A stretch of 64,000 nt of DNA from DATGFK01 sp040007395 (GTDB lineage Bacteria > Chloroflexota > Anaerolineae > Aggregatilineales > UBA2796): contig JBDTVG010000164.1 of assembly GCA_040007395.1 (NCBI GenBank), forward strand, positions 1 to 64,000, read 5' to 3'. This document shows positions 1 to 9,044 of the stretch, piece after piece; the stretch's first letter is position 1; every line of letters begins with the position of its first letter. The notes under the pieces are model-generated. The model was not told where the DNA came from. It did not search any database and saw only the letters and a list, made by a program, of their open reading frames with translations. Made by a program: the position numbers and the translations under genes.

Positions 1-215
1 TCTGGTGTGTCGAACAGTATACCACCGTGACGCGACCGCGCAAGGGTCAACTTTTTACTACTTTTAACGATTGCTACCCGATCATTCAATTTGGCGCGGC
101 AATTTTGCCTCGGCTTGACAAAAAACCCTTGCCCACAGCCCACAAAAGGATGACAATAGCGGGAAAGATTAGCGTGAAGTATGCCCAATTCGATAACGGA
201 GTTCCGATATTTGTA

Positions 216-980
216 ATGCTCATCAATCTGCAAACCATCTATAAACCGCTTACCCTGCCTGAAGCCGCCGAACATTTGATGCGTCCCGGCGTATACCCAC
301 TTTACGGCAGCGGCGCTTCGATCATCCGGCCTAACAGCCGAGATATAATCGAAGCCGTCGATTTATCGGGTGTGCTCGATAGTGAGGTAACCATAGATAA
401 GAGCGCCTATATCGCGATCAGTGCTGGAGCTTTGCTGCCGACTGTGATCGCCGCGGTTCGCAAACTTAGTCCAGATGTCGCGGCTATCATCGAAGCGGAA
501 GCGCCGGAAAGCACACGCAACGTATTGACCGTCGGTGATGTGCTGCTGGAATGCAATCCCAATTCGCTCTCATTGGCGGTGCTTTATGGTCTGGAAGCCG
601 AGATCGCGGTGTTCGCGGGCAATAGCAGCTACACGGTTGACGTAGAAACGTGGTTCAATCGCACTCCCGATCAGCGGCGCAGTCTGCTCATCGACGAGAT
701 CGAGTGTCCGTGGTTCCCGAAAAGCAATTTCGCGGTGGCCTTTGAAAAAGTTTCGCGCACGCCCGCCGATGCACCTATCGTTGCTGCCATTGGCTTTGTG
801 ACTCCAGATAGCGATCCCTTTGCGATAGTCGTTGGCGTGGCGGATCGTCCGGTGCATTATAGGGTAGGGCTACAGAGCAGCGTTAACGATTACAAAGGTA
901 GCGCCGAATATCGAACCCAGATGGCAAAGGTTCTAAGCGAACGTGCCATCAGCAGGGCAACTCAAGTAGCCCAAGCATAG
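216..980 (+). CDS. FAD-binding subunit-like protein of the molybdopterin dehydrogenase (CoxM/XdhB) family
   Basis: The reading frame is open from position 27, but similarity to the family begins at the ATG at 216 (MLINLQTIYKPLTLPEAAEHL), preceded by GGAG at 198, so I use that start (254 residues). The N-terminal part follows the pattern of medium subunits of CO/xanthine dehydrogenases: a KP..L.EA..HL opening, then a G-rich stretch (PLYGSGASII) at the place of the FAD-binding AGGT loop, then a VDLSG motif. A later STRNVLTVGDVL segment matches the IRN.ATLGGN region. The glycine-rich loops are degenerate, so FAD binding is uncertain. No molybdenum-binding large subunit or iron-sulfur small subunit lies next to it, so it may be a stand-alone or repurposed relative. 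It is followed 45 bp later by pheT on the same strand. Confidence 0.55.
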   Translation: MLINLQTIYKPLTLPEAAEHLMRPGVYPLYGSGASIIRPNSRDIIEAVDLSGVLDSEVTIDKSAYIAISAGALLPTVIAAVRKLSPDVAAIIEAEAPESTRNVLTVGDVLLECNPNSLSLAVLYGLEAEIAVFAGNSSYTVDVETWFNRTPDQRRSLLIDEIECPWFPKSNFAVAFEKVSRTPADAPIVAAIGFVTPDSDPFAIVVGVADRPVHYRVGLQSSVNDYKGSAEYRTQMAKVLSERAISRATQVAQA

Positions 981-1025
981 CTCAAGCACAATCAAAACAA
1001 AGTAACGGAGAGATACTGATTCACT

Positions 1026-3593
1026 ATGCGTGTACCGCTCTCATGGCTCAAGGATTATGTAGACATTACCATTAGCGCCGAAGAACTTGCCGAACGGCTA
1101 ACCTTAGCGGGATTGGAAGTTGGCGCAGTCGAATATATTGGGGTGCCGCAAGGTGTAGCACCCGAAGGAATCACCGTCCCGCCCTCCGATCATCTAGTGT
1201 GGGCACGGGATAAGATCGTGTTGGGTAAGATCCTCGAAGTTAAGGCACACCCCAACGCGGATCGGCTGGTGTTGGCAATGGTCGATTACGGCGCACCGGA
1301 CATCGAACAAGTGGTGACAGGCGCACCTAATTTGCTGCCCTACAAGGACAAAGGTCCGCTTGATCCGCCGTTGTATTCGCCGTTGGCGCTCGAAGGATCT
1401 GAAGTGTACGATGGTCACGCTGAAGGCCAGCAACGCATGATCCTCAAAGAGAAATCACTGCGGGGCATTCCAAATCGCGCAATGGTTTGCAGCGCCAAAG
1501 AACTCGGTCTGGGCGATGATCATGATGGCATTCTGCTGCTCGAAGGGATCACCGCTAAACCGGGTACACCGCTGGTCGATCTACTAGGTGATGTGATCTT
1601 CGATATTGAACTTACGCCAAACATGGCTCGCGCTTACAGCATTATCGGCGTAGCGCGTGAAGTGGCAGCACTCACCGGGCAAAGCGTCCATGAGCCGTCA
1701 TACGAAGTCGTCGAAACTGGCGCGCCATTCAAAGGACAGCTAGGGCTGACGATCCGCAATCCAGAACTCAATCCGCGCTTCACCGCCATGTTGATCAAGG
1801 ATATAGAGATTAAACCATCGCCACAGTGGTTACAGCGACGGCTCATAGCCGTTGGCGAACGCCCGATCAACAACATCGTGGACATTACTAACTATGTGAT
1901 GTTTGAGACGGGTCAGCCGCTGCACGCTTTTGACTACGATATTCTGCTCAAGCGCAGCGGCGGCAAAATGCCCACAATCTTGACCCGCACGGCGAAACCG
2001 GGCGAAAAGGTCACGACACTGGATGGAGTCGAGCATACGCTGGAATATTTCACGGTGCTGGTCTGCGATGCAGAAGGCGTTCTGAGCATCGCTGGGATTA
2101 TGGGTGGCGACGAGAGCAAAGTTCTACCTACTACTAAGAGTGTGTTGCTTGAGGCTGCCAACTGGAATTACATCAATATCCGGCGCACGATGTTCACCCA
2201 GAAGATGAGCAGTGAAGCTGGGTTGCGATTCAGTCGCGGTATCCATCCCGCCCAATGTGAACGTGGCCTTAAACGTGCTATTGAGTTAATGCGCGAACTT
2301 GGCAGCGGCACAATTGCTCAGGGCATGATGGATCTTTATCCATTGCCTGCGCCCGTGATCGAGGTGGACTTGCCATTGTCCGAGGTTAAACGGCTGGTCG
2401 GTATCCCCTTTAGTGCAGAAAACGCGGCTGATATTTTGCGCCGTTTACAGTTCAATGTGCAGATTAACGGCGATGTGCTGCATGTCACTGTCCCAGATCA
2501 TCGGGTGGATATTGGTACGGGCGCGATTGGCATTGCCGACCTGAGCGAAGAATTAGCGCGGATCTACGGCTATGACCGCATTCCAGATACACTGATCGAA
2601 GATCAATTGCCGCCTCAGCAAAACAACGAGAGCCTGATCCGCGAGGAAAAAGCCCGTGATCTACTATCGCAAGCTGGATTGCGGGAAGCAGTCAACTATC
2701 GGTTAACGACCCCAGAAGCCGAAGCACGCTTGATTGCACCCGGTCAAAAATCGTCATTACCCGATGTCGAGTATGTGACGTTAGCAAACCCGATCAGCGC
2801 CGATAAAACCGTGATGCGTCATACCTTGCTCAATGGCTTGCTGGAAAATGTCGCCAACAATCAACGGCATACCCAACGCCAGATGTTGTTCGAGATCGGC
2901 AGCATCTTTTTGCCAGCGGCGAACGAACTGCTACCCGACGAACCGCGCCGCCTCGGACTCGTGCTGACTGGAATTCGCGATATTCCGGGTTGGCAAGCTG
3001 GCCCCGCCGGACGCAAAGATCAAGATCAACAGTTGATGGATTTCTTCGATCTGAAAGGTGTTCTCGAAACATTGGCGCGTGGCTTACGCATAGGTACATT
3101 GAGCTTTGAACTCGCTGCATATAGCGCCTTCCATCCGGGGCGATCTGCGTCAGTCTCCCTGCGTGGCAAGCAGATTGGGTTTATCGGTGAACTGCACCCG
3201 TCGGTGCTGGAAGCCTACGATCTGGCACAGCCTGTTATCGCCGCCGAATTGGACTTCGATCTGTTGACGGCGGAAATTCCGATGGTCGATAAGATTATGG
3301 CGTTGGTGTCAAAGCCCGCCGTCTATCAGGATATTGCGCTAGTGGTGAGTGAACAGACTCCCGCCAGCGAAGTTCAGCGTGTTATCGTGGAAGCAGGCGG
3401 AGCGCTGCTGCGCGCGGCAACGCTGTTCGATGTGTATCAGGGCGATCAAATTCCGGCGGGCAAAAAGAGTCTCGCTTACGCACTGACCTATCAAGCCGAG
3501 GATCGCACCCTGACCGATAAAGAGGTCGCCAAAGTTCATCAAGAGATCGTCAAAGCATCTGAACAGCGTTTGGGCGCAGCACTCAGAGGGTAA
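1026..3593 (+). CDS. pheT: Phenylalanyl-tRNA synthetase beta subunit
   Basis: This is the beta chain of the cytosolic tetrameric PheRS, which charges tRNA-Phe. It opens with MRVPLSWLKDYVDI, the canonical bacterial PheT N terminus. An EMAP-type tRNA-binding domain follows (KILEVKAHPNADRL, about residues 70-85). Then come the B3/B4 editing region (RPINNIVDITNYV, GQPLHAFDYD, IAGIMGG), the B5 domain, a catalytic-like core (ANPISADKTVMRHTLLNGLL) and a C-terminal FDX-ACB anticodon-binding domain ending at about residue 855. At 855 residues it is slightly longer than the usual roughly 800. The start ATG has GGAGAG about 15 bp upstream. pheS is not in the window, so alpha and beta genes are not adjacent on the downstream side. 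Confidence 0.95.
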   Translation: MRVPLSWLKDYVDITISAEELAERLTLAGLEVGAVEYIGVPQGVAPEGITVPPSDHLVWARDKIVLGKILEVKAHPNADRLVLAMVDYGAPDIEQVVTGAPNLLPYKDKGPLDPPLYSPLALEGSEVYDGHAEGQQRMILKEKSLRGIPNRAMVCSAKELGLGDDHDGILLLEGITAKPGTPLVDLLGDVIFDIELTPNMARAYSIIGVAREVAALTGQSVHEPSYEVVETGAPFKGQLGLTIRNPELNPRFTAMLIKDIEIKPSPQWLQRRLIAVGERPINNIVDITNYVMFETGQPLHAFDYDILLKRSGGKMPTILTRTAKPGEKVTTLDGVEHTLEYFTVLVCDAEGVLSIAGIMGGDESKVLPTTKSVLLEAANWNYINIRRTMFTQKMSSEAGLRFSRGIHPAQCERGLKRAIELMRELGSGTIAQGMMDLYPLPAPVIEVDLPLSEVKRLVGIPFSAENAADILRRLQFNVQINGDVLHVTVPDHRVDIGTGAIGIADLSEELARIYGYDRIPDTLIEDQLPPQQNNESLIREEKARDLLSQAGLREAVNYRLTTPEAEARLIAPGQKSSLPDVEYVTLANPISADKTVMRHTLLNGLLENVANNQRHTQRQMLFEIGSIFLPAANELLPDEPRRLGLVLTGIRDIPGWQAGPAGRKDQDQQLMDFFDLKGVLETLARGLRIGTLSFELAAYSAFHPGRSASVSLRGKQIGFIGELHPSVLEAYDLAQPVIAAELDFDLLTAEIPMVDKIMALVSKPAVYQDIALVVSEQTPASEVQRVIVEAGGALLRAATLFDVYQGDQIPAGKKSLAYALTYQAEDRTLTDKEVAKVHQEIVKASEQRLGAALRG

Positions 3594-3595
3594 GA

Positions 3596-3694
3596 TTATC
3601 CTCACCCCAACCCCTCTCCACTTCGTAGAGAGGGGCTTTCCAGAATTCAGCTTTTCGACCCTTACCCTTCGAGAGGGACTTAGGGTGAGGATAA
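3596..3694. repeat. Composite palindromic repeat downstream of pheT
   Basis: A perfect 12-bp inverted repeat (TTATCCTCACCC at 3596-3607 and GGGTGAGGATAA at 3683-3694) encloses a second hairpin with arms CCCCTCTC and GAGAGGGG near 3611-3636. The motif CCTCACCCCAACCCCTCTCC recurs at 31222 inside a coding sequence, which marks it as a dispersed element. Between pheT and the MFS gene it could also act as a terminator or RNA-processing site. Confidence 0.75.
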
Positions 3695-3728
3695 CCATAA
3701 CACAAGGCAAAACACAAAGGCACGTATC

Positions 3729-5018
3729 TTGAACATTCCACGCAGCCGACTGCTTTGGGCAGTCTCTCTAGGCCATACGACCAACGACTTCTTTATGGGC
3801 GTTGGCCCAGTAACAATCACATTTCTTGCCGCACATATCCTGAACATCGGCCCAGCGCAGATCGGGATTGCGATCAGTGTCCGTGAACTGTTCGGTGCAG
3901 TGTCGCAACCATTTTTCGGCTGGTTGTGTGACCGCACAGGGGGACGCATTCAGGCCGCGTTTGGTGTGATATGGCTTGCCGCAATGATGCTGCTTACCGT
4001 TGCTCTGGCAGCGCTTACCAAACAATTCTGGCTAACTGTCATTCCGTATGCACTGTCGGCGTTGGGCAGTGGTGCGTTTCATCCAGTCGGAGCAATGTAC
4101 GCCTCCGAAGTCGATCAAAAGCAGGCGGCAAGCAACACTGCATGGTTTTTTCTGCTTGGCAACTTAGGATTAGCCGTTGGCCCCATACTAGCAGGTTTTC
4201 TGCTGGAACATACTATCCATCCTGACACCGCTATTACCCTAAGCAGCCTGATCCCCTTCTTTGCGTTAGCATTCGTCGTCATGCCGGGTGTAGCTTTTAT
4301 GACCTCGATGGTTCCTATGCGCCGCCTCAAACCGATCCTGCCCATTAAGCCTGAAACCGCTTCGACAGATGTCGTACCTTCACAGCTTGCGCCCAGTGCC
4401 TTCTTGCTACTGACACTAATCATCACCTTGCGCAGCATCGCTCATCTGAGTACGGCGAGTTTTCTTCCAGCGTTGTTTGCTCACAAGGGCTGGGAACCCA
4501 CTGCTTACGGATTGATCACGAGCCTTTTTTGGCTCACCTCGGCAGTCTGCGGCGTAATCTTTGGACGGTTAGCTGATCGCTACGATTTGCGGCGTGTAAT
4601 GGCCTTGAGTTTGGTCGGCGCTACTCCTGTCCTGTTCTTTTTGCCGCTGGCTGATGGTCCGCTAGCACTGCTGCTCGCCGTCGCCGCCGGAGGTTTAACA
4701 GGCGCTTCATTCCCATTGGTTGTGGTGTTGGTGCACCGTCTATTCCCTGCCAACAAAGGCTTCGCTTCCGGCGCGATTTTGGGCTATATCTTTACAACGG
4801 GTGCATTGGGAACTCTGGCGGTGGGCTTTCTGGCGGATGGTCCGATCCCCGGTGTTAGCACTGGTGGGATAGGCTTAAATGCCAGTTTGCAGATTGTAGC
4901 GGGGCTGGCGTTGGTGGCAAGCGTGCTGGTTCTAGCACTGCCTGCCAGCATGTCGGGTCGCCAAACCGAACCATTTGAACCGCTTGCCGTCGAAATGGTA
5001 GCTAGTGGCGAAGGTTGA
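3729..5018 (+). CDS. Major facilitator superfamily transporter (fosmidomycin-resistance-like)
   Basis: A 429-residue polytopic inner-membrane protein with about twelve hydrophobic segments. The opening SLGHTTNDFFMGVGP resembles the first helix of Fsr/fosmidomycin-resistance MFS proteins. The loop between helices 2 and 3 carries the MFS signature in the form GWLCDRTGGR, and its second-half counterpart is GRLADRYDLRR. The start is the TTG at 3729, with AAAGG about 10 bp upstream; the next candidate (MGVGP) would remove half of helix 1. It probably exports a small molecule by proton antiport, but the substrate cannot be read from sequence. The acyltransferase gene follows almost immediately and may be co-transcribed. 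Confidence 0.8.
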   Translation: MNIPRSRLLWAVSLGHTTNDFFMGVGPVTITFLAAHILNIGPAQIGIAISVRELFGAVSQPFFGWLCDRTGGRIQAAFGVIWLAAMMLLTVALAALTKQFWLTVIPYALSALGSGAFHPVGAMYASEVDQKQAASNTAWFFLLGNLGLAVGPILAGFLLEHTIHPDTAITLSSLIPFFALAFVVMPGVAFMTSMVPMRRLKPILPIKPETASTDVVPSQLAPSAFLLLTLIITLRSIAHLSTASFLPALFAHKGWEPTAYGLITSLFWLTSAVCGVIFGRLADRYDLRRVMALSLVGATPVLFFLPLADGPLALLLAVAAGGLTGASFPLVVVLVHRLFPANKGFASGAILGYIFTTGALGTLAVGFLADGPIPGVSTGGIGLNASLQIVAGLALVASVLVLALPASMSGRQTEPFEPLAVEMVASGEG

Positions 5019-5054
5019 ATTTTGATTCAACGACTATACGAAAGGAAAAGCTTA

Positions 5055-6077
5055 GTGAATCCCAATCCGGCGTTACGTTCCACCCTGCACAGAATAGCGC
5101 GGTTGACGCTGACCTTGTTGACGCGGACGACCATTATTGGGCAGGAAAATATCCCAGCGCATGGGCCGCTGCTTATCCTAGCAAACCACTCTTCAACGAT
5201 TGATCCGATGCTATTGGGGATGGGCTTACCGGAAACGACGGAAGGCGTTGGTGCTGGCGATTTCAAACTATTGTTTCCAGCAAATGTGATCATGGCGTGG
5301 TATGGACTAATCCCGGTCAAGCGCAGCCTACAATTGGATCGCGCCAGTTTGAAGTTGATGACCGACATGCTCAATTCAGGCAAAATGCTCAGTTTGTTTC
5401 CGCAGGGCGGGACATGGGAAAAGCCAATCACGGATGCCAAAGCTGGGGCGGCTTATCTCTCTATGATAACAGGTGCGCCGATCCTGCCTGTCGCGTTGGG
5501 CGGAACCTATCGGGCATGGGATAAGGTCGTGCGGTTGCAGCGTCCTCACTTGACACTGACTATCGGCACTGTCATGCCGCCCGTTCAAGCACCTGCTCAA
5601 AAATCGCAGCGCGGCGACGTGCTGGATGCTGCTACCCAAGAGATTATGCAACGCATCTACGAACTGCTGCCCCCCGCCGATCAGCGCTGGTACGATGAAT
5701 TAGCAGCGACCCGCTACAACCTCGATGTGGAGATTTGGCGCTGGAAGACGAGAGAACCGATTCGGCTGCCGGGCAGCGCCGTTCTTGGTGAAGTGCTGCT
5801 CAAGCCCAACCTAATCAGTCCATTGATACAGAATGCAAAATTGCCACTTGGCCCAATGCTCAAACATGGCGTGCATTTCCCGGCTGATCTGGTGCGAACT
5901 GCGGCGACTTCATTGCAATCTGCGCTGCATAGCTCATATGAAGGCTACATGGAATATCGGCTGGGTATCGACAAATCGCAACAGTTGTACGCTGCGCTGG
6001 ATGCTTTGATCGACTTGACCAATAGCCCCGGTGTCGGACAGATTGTGCTAAAGCCGACTAGCTACCGCTACCCTTGA
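5055..6077 (+). CDS. PlsC-like 1-acylglycerol-phosphate acyltransferase family protein
   Basis: Carries the acyltransferase block I HX4D motif (NHSSTIDP) and block II (IPVKRS), followed by a block III variant FPQGGTWEK where FPEGT is usual, then a block IV-like PILPVALGG. Such enzymes transfer an acyl chain to lysophosphatidic acid or a related acceptor at the membrane. The GTG at 5055 is preferred because AAAGGA lies 8 bp upstream; an in-frame TTG at 5022 lies 4 bp after the MFS stop but has no clear ribosome site. The roughly 120-residue tail after the catalytic region is not part of the core family and I do not recognise it. The 3' end overlaps the convergent gene by 20 bp. Confidence 0.75.
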   Translation: MNPNPALRSTLHRIARLTLTLLTRTTIIGQENIPAHGPLLILANHSSTIDPMLLGMGLPETTEGVGAGDFKLLFPANVIMAWYGLIPVKRSLQLDRASLKLMTDMLNSGKMLSLFPQGGTWEKPITDAKAGAAYLSMITGAPILPVALGGTYRAWDKVVRLQRPHLTLTIGTVMPPVQAPAQKSQRGDVLDAATQEIMQRIYELLPPADQRWYDELAATRYNLDVEIWRWKTREPIRLPGSAVLGEVLLKPNLISPLIQNAKLPLGPMLKHGVHFPADLVRTAATSLQSALHSSYEGYMEYRLGIDKSQQLYAALDALIDLTNSPGVGQIVLKPTSYRYP

Positions 6078-7203
6078 ATTCCTGCTGGACGGCTTCGACC
6101 TGCTGTATGGCTCCTAGTGTTTGCCAGTCCTTGAGGGCTTCGTTGGCGTACTCAAGCTGCTGCTTGCTATCCGATGAGAGACGTGCCAGCCCTAGCAGTG
6201 CATTCGCCGCACTTTCGGTGTCATCGTTTTGCTTTGCCAAATCGAGCGCCCGGTTATAAGCCGCCGCCGCGTAAATGTCCAACCGACTCTCGATGCAAAG
6301 ATCGCCGAGTTTCAGATATAGAACAGGCGAAGCAATCAGCCCTTTGGGTGTATTCTTGGGCGCGACCAATGGATCGCCCGTGATATTGAGTAACAGTTGC
6401 AGCGCTTCGGCGTTTAAGCCGTTTTGTGCGTAGAAGTGGGCAATCGTCAAATCCGCCAGCACTTTATCGTGTACCCGTGTGCGGATCAGATCCTTTGCCT
6501 TTTTGATCGGCTGGAAATCCGTAGGAGCCAGCACGGTAAAGCTCATCCCCGGCGTATCTTCTTCACTGGAAGATCGCCCATCGGCGGTTCCGCCTACCGC
6601 CACGATTTCGACGGTGTACTTATTGTCGGGCGTTAGTGGTGGTGCGTCCTTCGGATAGTTGAGTTTGTCGTTGGCAGCGCCCTTAACCTCGGTTGACCAG
6701 TCCACGCCCTCGCCGCGCACTGTGATCTTGTAACCGTCAGTGTCCAACAATGCGTTCCACATAATCAGCGGTTGCGCGGAGGTAACTGCCGTCGCACGGG
6801 GGCTGATCAAAAACGGTACGGTGATGTCTTGGGGACGGCTGCGCTGCCAACCTGCCAGCGCTAGCCCTTCCTGAACCAGCACTGCCCGTTCTTTAGGGCA
6901 TGGGACTGGCCCAATGTCGGTGATTACCTGCTCAGTTAGGTTGGCACACAGTACACGCACAGGCTTACCCTTCGGATCGATCAGGTCGCCAGATTCGATA
7001 CTAGCCCCCAAGCTCAACTTCGAGAAGCCTGACCATCCCGCCCGTCGCACACCCGCATCGGTGTTAGTTTGTGTAACCAGTGAAATGGATGACGCATCTT
7101 GAGCCGCGACTTTCGATATAGCGCTGTTTGAATAGATAAACATCGCGATTGTTAACACGGTAGTTATCAATAACAGGGCCATCGAACGATTTCGGTTATT
7201 CAC
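6058..7203 (-). CDS. Membrane-anchored FecR-like/TPR protein
   Basis: The GTG at 7203 is chosen because GGAAAGAG sits 7 bp upstream and because a hydrophobic anchor follows directly (MALLLITTVLTIAMFIY), leaving the rest outside the cytoplasm. After a VAAQ cleavage-like site comes a FecR-like stretch (RRAGWSGFSKLSLGASIESGDL), the pattern of secreted FecR-type beta domains. A fibronectin-like middle follows (QPLIMWNALLDTDGYKITV), then TPR-like helices at the C terminus (AAAAYNRALDLAKQ, ALLGLARLSSD). It is the last gene of the four-gene minus-strand operon, 22 bp after the kinase, and may be an extracytoplasmic partner of the kinase or CHAT protein. That role is inference; the topology is read from sequence. 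Confidence 0.65.
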   Translation of the reverse strand: MNNRNRSMALLLITTVLTIAMFIYSNSAISKVAAQDASSISLVTQTNTDAGVRRAGWSGFSKLSLGASIESGDLIDPKGKPVRVLCANLTEQVITDIGPVPCPKERAVLVQEGLALAGWQRSRPQDITVPFLISPRATAVTSAQPLIMWNALLDTDGYKITVRGEGVDWSTEVKGAANDKLNYPKDAPPLTPDNKYTVEIVAVGGTADGRSSSEEDTPGMSFTVLAPTDFQPIKKAKDLIRTRVHDKVLADLTIAHFYAQNGLNAEALQLLLNITGDPLVAPKNTPKGLIASPVLYLKLGDLCIESRLDIYAAAAYNRALDLAKQNDDTESAANALLGLARLSSDSKQQLEYANEALKDWQTLGAIQQVEAVQQEFKGSGS

Positions 7204-7225
7204 AGTAAATCTCTTTCCACTAAAA

Positions 7226-9043
7226 TCACGAACCGGGAATGGCTTTACGGGCTTCGTCCGCCCAATCGCGCTGGCGTGCGCTGTCGGTGTCATAATTCGC
7301 CAAGGTATCTTGCCATGCTTGCTGTGCTTGGGTTTTGTCGCCTTGCGCCTCGTAGACCTTCGCCAGATAGTAATAGGCGGGCGCGGCATACGGCACGGAA
7401 TCCTTGTTCGCTAACGCCTGTTGCAGATCATTTACTGCCAACGCGAGATCTTTAGCCGTACCCCGAAGCAGATAGGCGCGTCCGCGTGTCGTATAGAGAT
7501 TGAAAGTTAGCGCTTTGAGTGTATCCTGATCGAGTCCTAGATCGCTGCCCTGTCGCAAGATGCGTATGCCAGTATCAACCACCTGAAAGCCACCTTCAAT
7601 ATCTTTTGTATCAAGCAGCAATTCCGCCAGCCGATAGCGAGCTAACAGCAGTTGCGAATTGCGATCAAGCGCGGCTTGGTAATTGACGAGTGCTTGCGAT
7701 GTATCGTCTTGTTCTTCGTAGGCAACCCCCAAATTGAAATAGGCGGCGGCATTATCGGGGTCAAGTGTGATGGCTTGCTTGAAGTCGTTGACGGCGGTTG
7801 TATAGTCGAGTTTTGATAAGGCAGCCACGCCTGCATCATTCAACACTTTGGCCTGTGCTGGATCGGTTCGGTGCGTGAACCACACTCCCCCGCCGATTGC
7901 CAGCGCAATCAGCAAGATGGGGATGAACAGCAAGGCTACACGGCGATTCTTGGTTGGCTGGGCGGTCATTGCTTTGTCGCGAACCGGACTCGGTGCAGGC
8001 GGCGTTACGGAGACTGGCAAAGCATCAACGTAGGTCACGGCATTTTCTGAGGCCAGTACGATTGGCTGTAAAGTCGCGGGTGTGGTTGGGCTAATTTTAT
8101 CACCGGGCAGATAGGCCGCTGTGCTATTCGTTGCAAACATCTTGCCGTGTATCGCCCCGGCGAAGGCTTCCGCCAACGCCCGCCCTGATTCAAAACGTTC
8201 ACCGGGCAGCTTTGCCATCGCCTTACGGATGACTGCTTCAACCGCTTCTGGCAGGTCATCGCGAAACGTACTGATGATTGGCAGCGAGGCGGTCAGGTGC
8301 ATGTTCATGACGATAAAGGCCGTATCACCGATGAACGGTACACGCCCAGAGAGCATCTCGAACAACATTGCGCCCAACGAATAGATGTCGCTGGCGGCAC
8401 TGGCTGGACTACCCATAATCTGTTCCGGCGACATATAGGTCGGTGTGCCGACGATGCGCCCTTCGCCTGTTAGGGTGTTGCCTGTCCCCATCAGGTGCGC
8501 GATCCCGAAGTCGCCCAAGAAGGCGTTGCGCTGGTTATCCAGCAGCACATTAGCAGGTTTCAGATCGCGATGGATCACGCCCTGACGATGCGCGTAATCC
8601 AGCGCTTCACCGATCTGGTCAAGCAATCGTGAGATTTCTTCCAATGGCAGTGGGTGATTTTCGACAATGTAATCTGCCAAACTGCCGTTCAACAATCGTG
8701 TGACGAGATACAGGTGATCCTCGGCCTGCCCGAAGTCGATCACGGGCAGGATATGGACGTGTTCCAGCGAGGCGGTCATCCGGGCTTCACGCTCGAAGCG
8801 AGTGTAGAAGGTCGGGTCTTTGTGCCGCAAATTCTGCCGGATCACCTTGATCGCCACATCACGCTGGATTGAGCCTTGGTGAGCGACATAGACTGTCGCC
8901 ATGCCACCTTGTCCCAACAATCGCAGGATCTTGTAGCCGCCTAGCGTTTGCCCGATCAGCACCGCTTCGGCGGATTGGGTATCAATGCTGCGATCAACGT
9001 CATTATCAGGTTTTGTCTCACGGTCTTCACGATCTACTGCCAT
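7226..9043 (-). CDS. PknB-type Ser/Thr protein kinase with extracytoplasmic TPR domain
   Basis: A cytoplasmic kinase domain occupies about residues 35-295 with all catalytic elements: glycine loop GQGGMATVY (44-52), lysine 66 in VAIK, HRDLKP (158-163), DFG (178-180) and SPE (205-207). A proline-rich juxtamembrane stretch and one transmembrane helix (ALLFIPILLIALAIGGG, about 365-385) follow. Then come several TPR units (AAYFNLGVAYEEQDD, ALVNYQAALDRN, AAPAYYYLAKVYEAQGD). The domain order makes it a one-pass receptor kinase with an external TPR sensor, unlike the PASTA tail of classical PknB. The ATG at 9043 lies 1 bp past the stop of the CHAT gene, so the two are translationally linked. Confidence 0.92.
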   Translation of the reverse strand: MAVDREDRETKPDNDVDRSIDTQSAEAVLIGQTLGGYKILRLLGQGGMATVYVAHQGSIQRDVAIKVIRQNLRHKDPTFYTRFEREARMTASLEHVHILPVIDFGQAEDHLYLVTRLLNGSLADYIVENHPLPLEEISRLLDQIGEALDYAHRQGVIHRDLKPANVLLDNQRNAFLGDFGIAHLMGTGNTLTGEGRIVGTPTYMSPEQIMGSPASAASDIYSLGAMLFEMLSGRVPFIGDTAFIVMNMHLTASLPIISTFRDDLPEAVEAVIRKAMAKLPGERFESGRALAEAFAGAIHGKMFATNSTAAYLPGDKISPTTPATLQPIVLASENAVTYVDALPVSVTPPAPSPVRDKAMTAQPTKNRRVALLFIPILLIALAIGGGVWFTHRTDPAQAKVLNDAGVAALSKLDYTTAVNDFKQAITLDPDNAAAYFNLGVAYEEQDDTSQALVNYQAALDRNSQLLLARYRLAELLLDTKDIEGGFQVVDTGIRILRQGSDLGLDQDTLKALTFNLYTTRGRAYLLRGTAKDLALAVNDLQQALANKDSVPYAAPAYYYLAKVYEAQGDKTQAQQAWQDTLANYDTDSARQRDWADEARKAIPGS

Positions 9044-9044
9044 G

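Noticed and set aside
1..215. Upstream part of the first open frame as extra protein sequence
   Set aside because: Family similarity starts at the ATG at 216; the preceding residues look untranslated.
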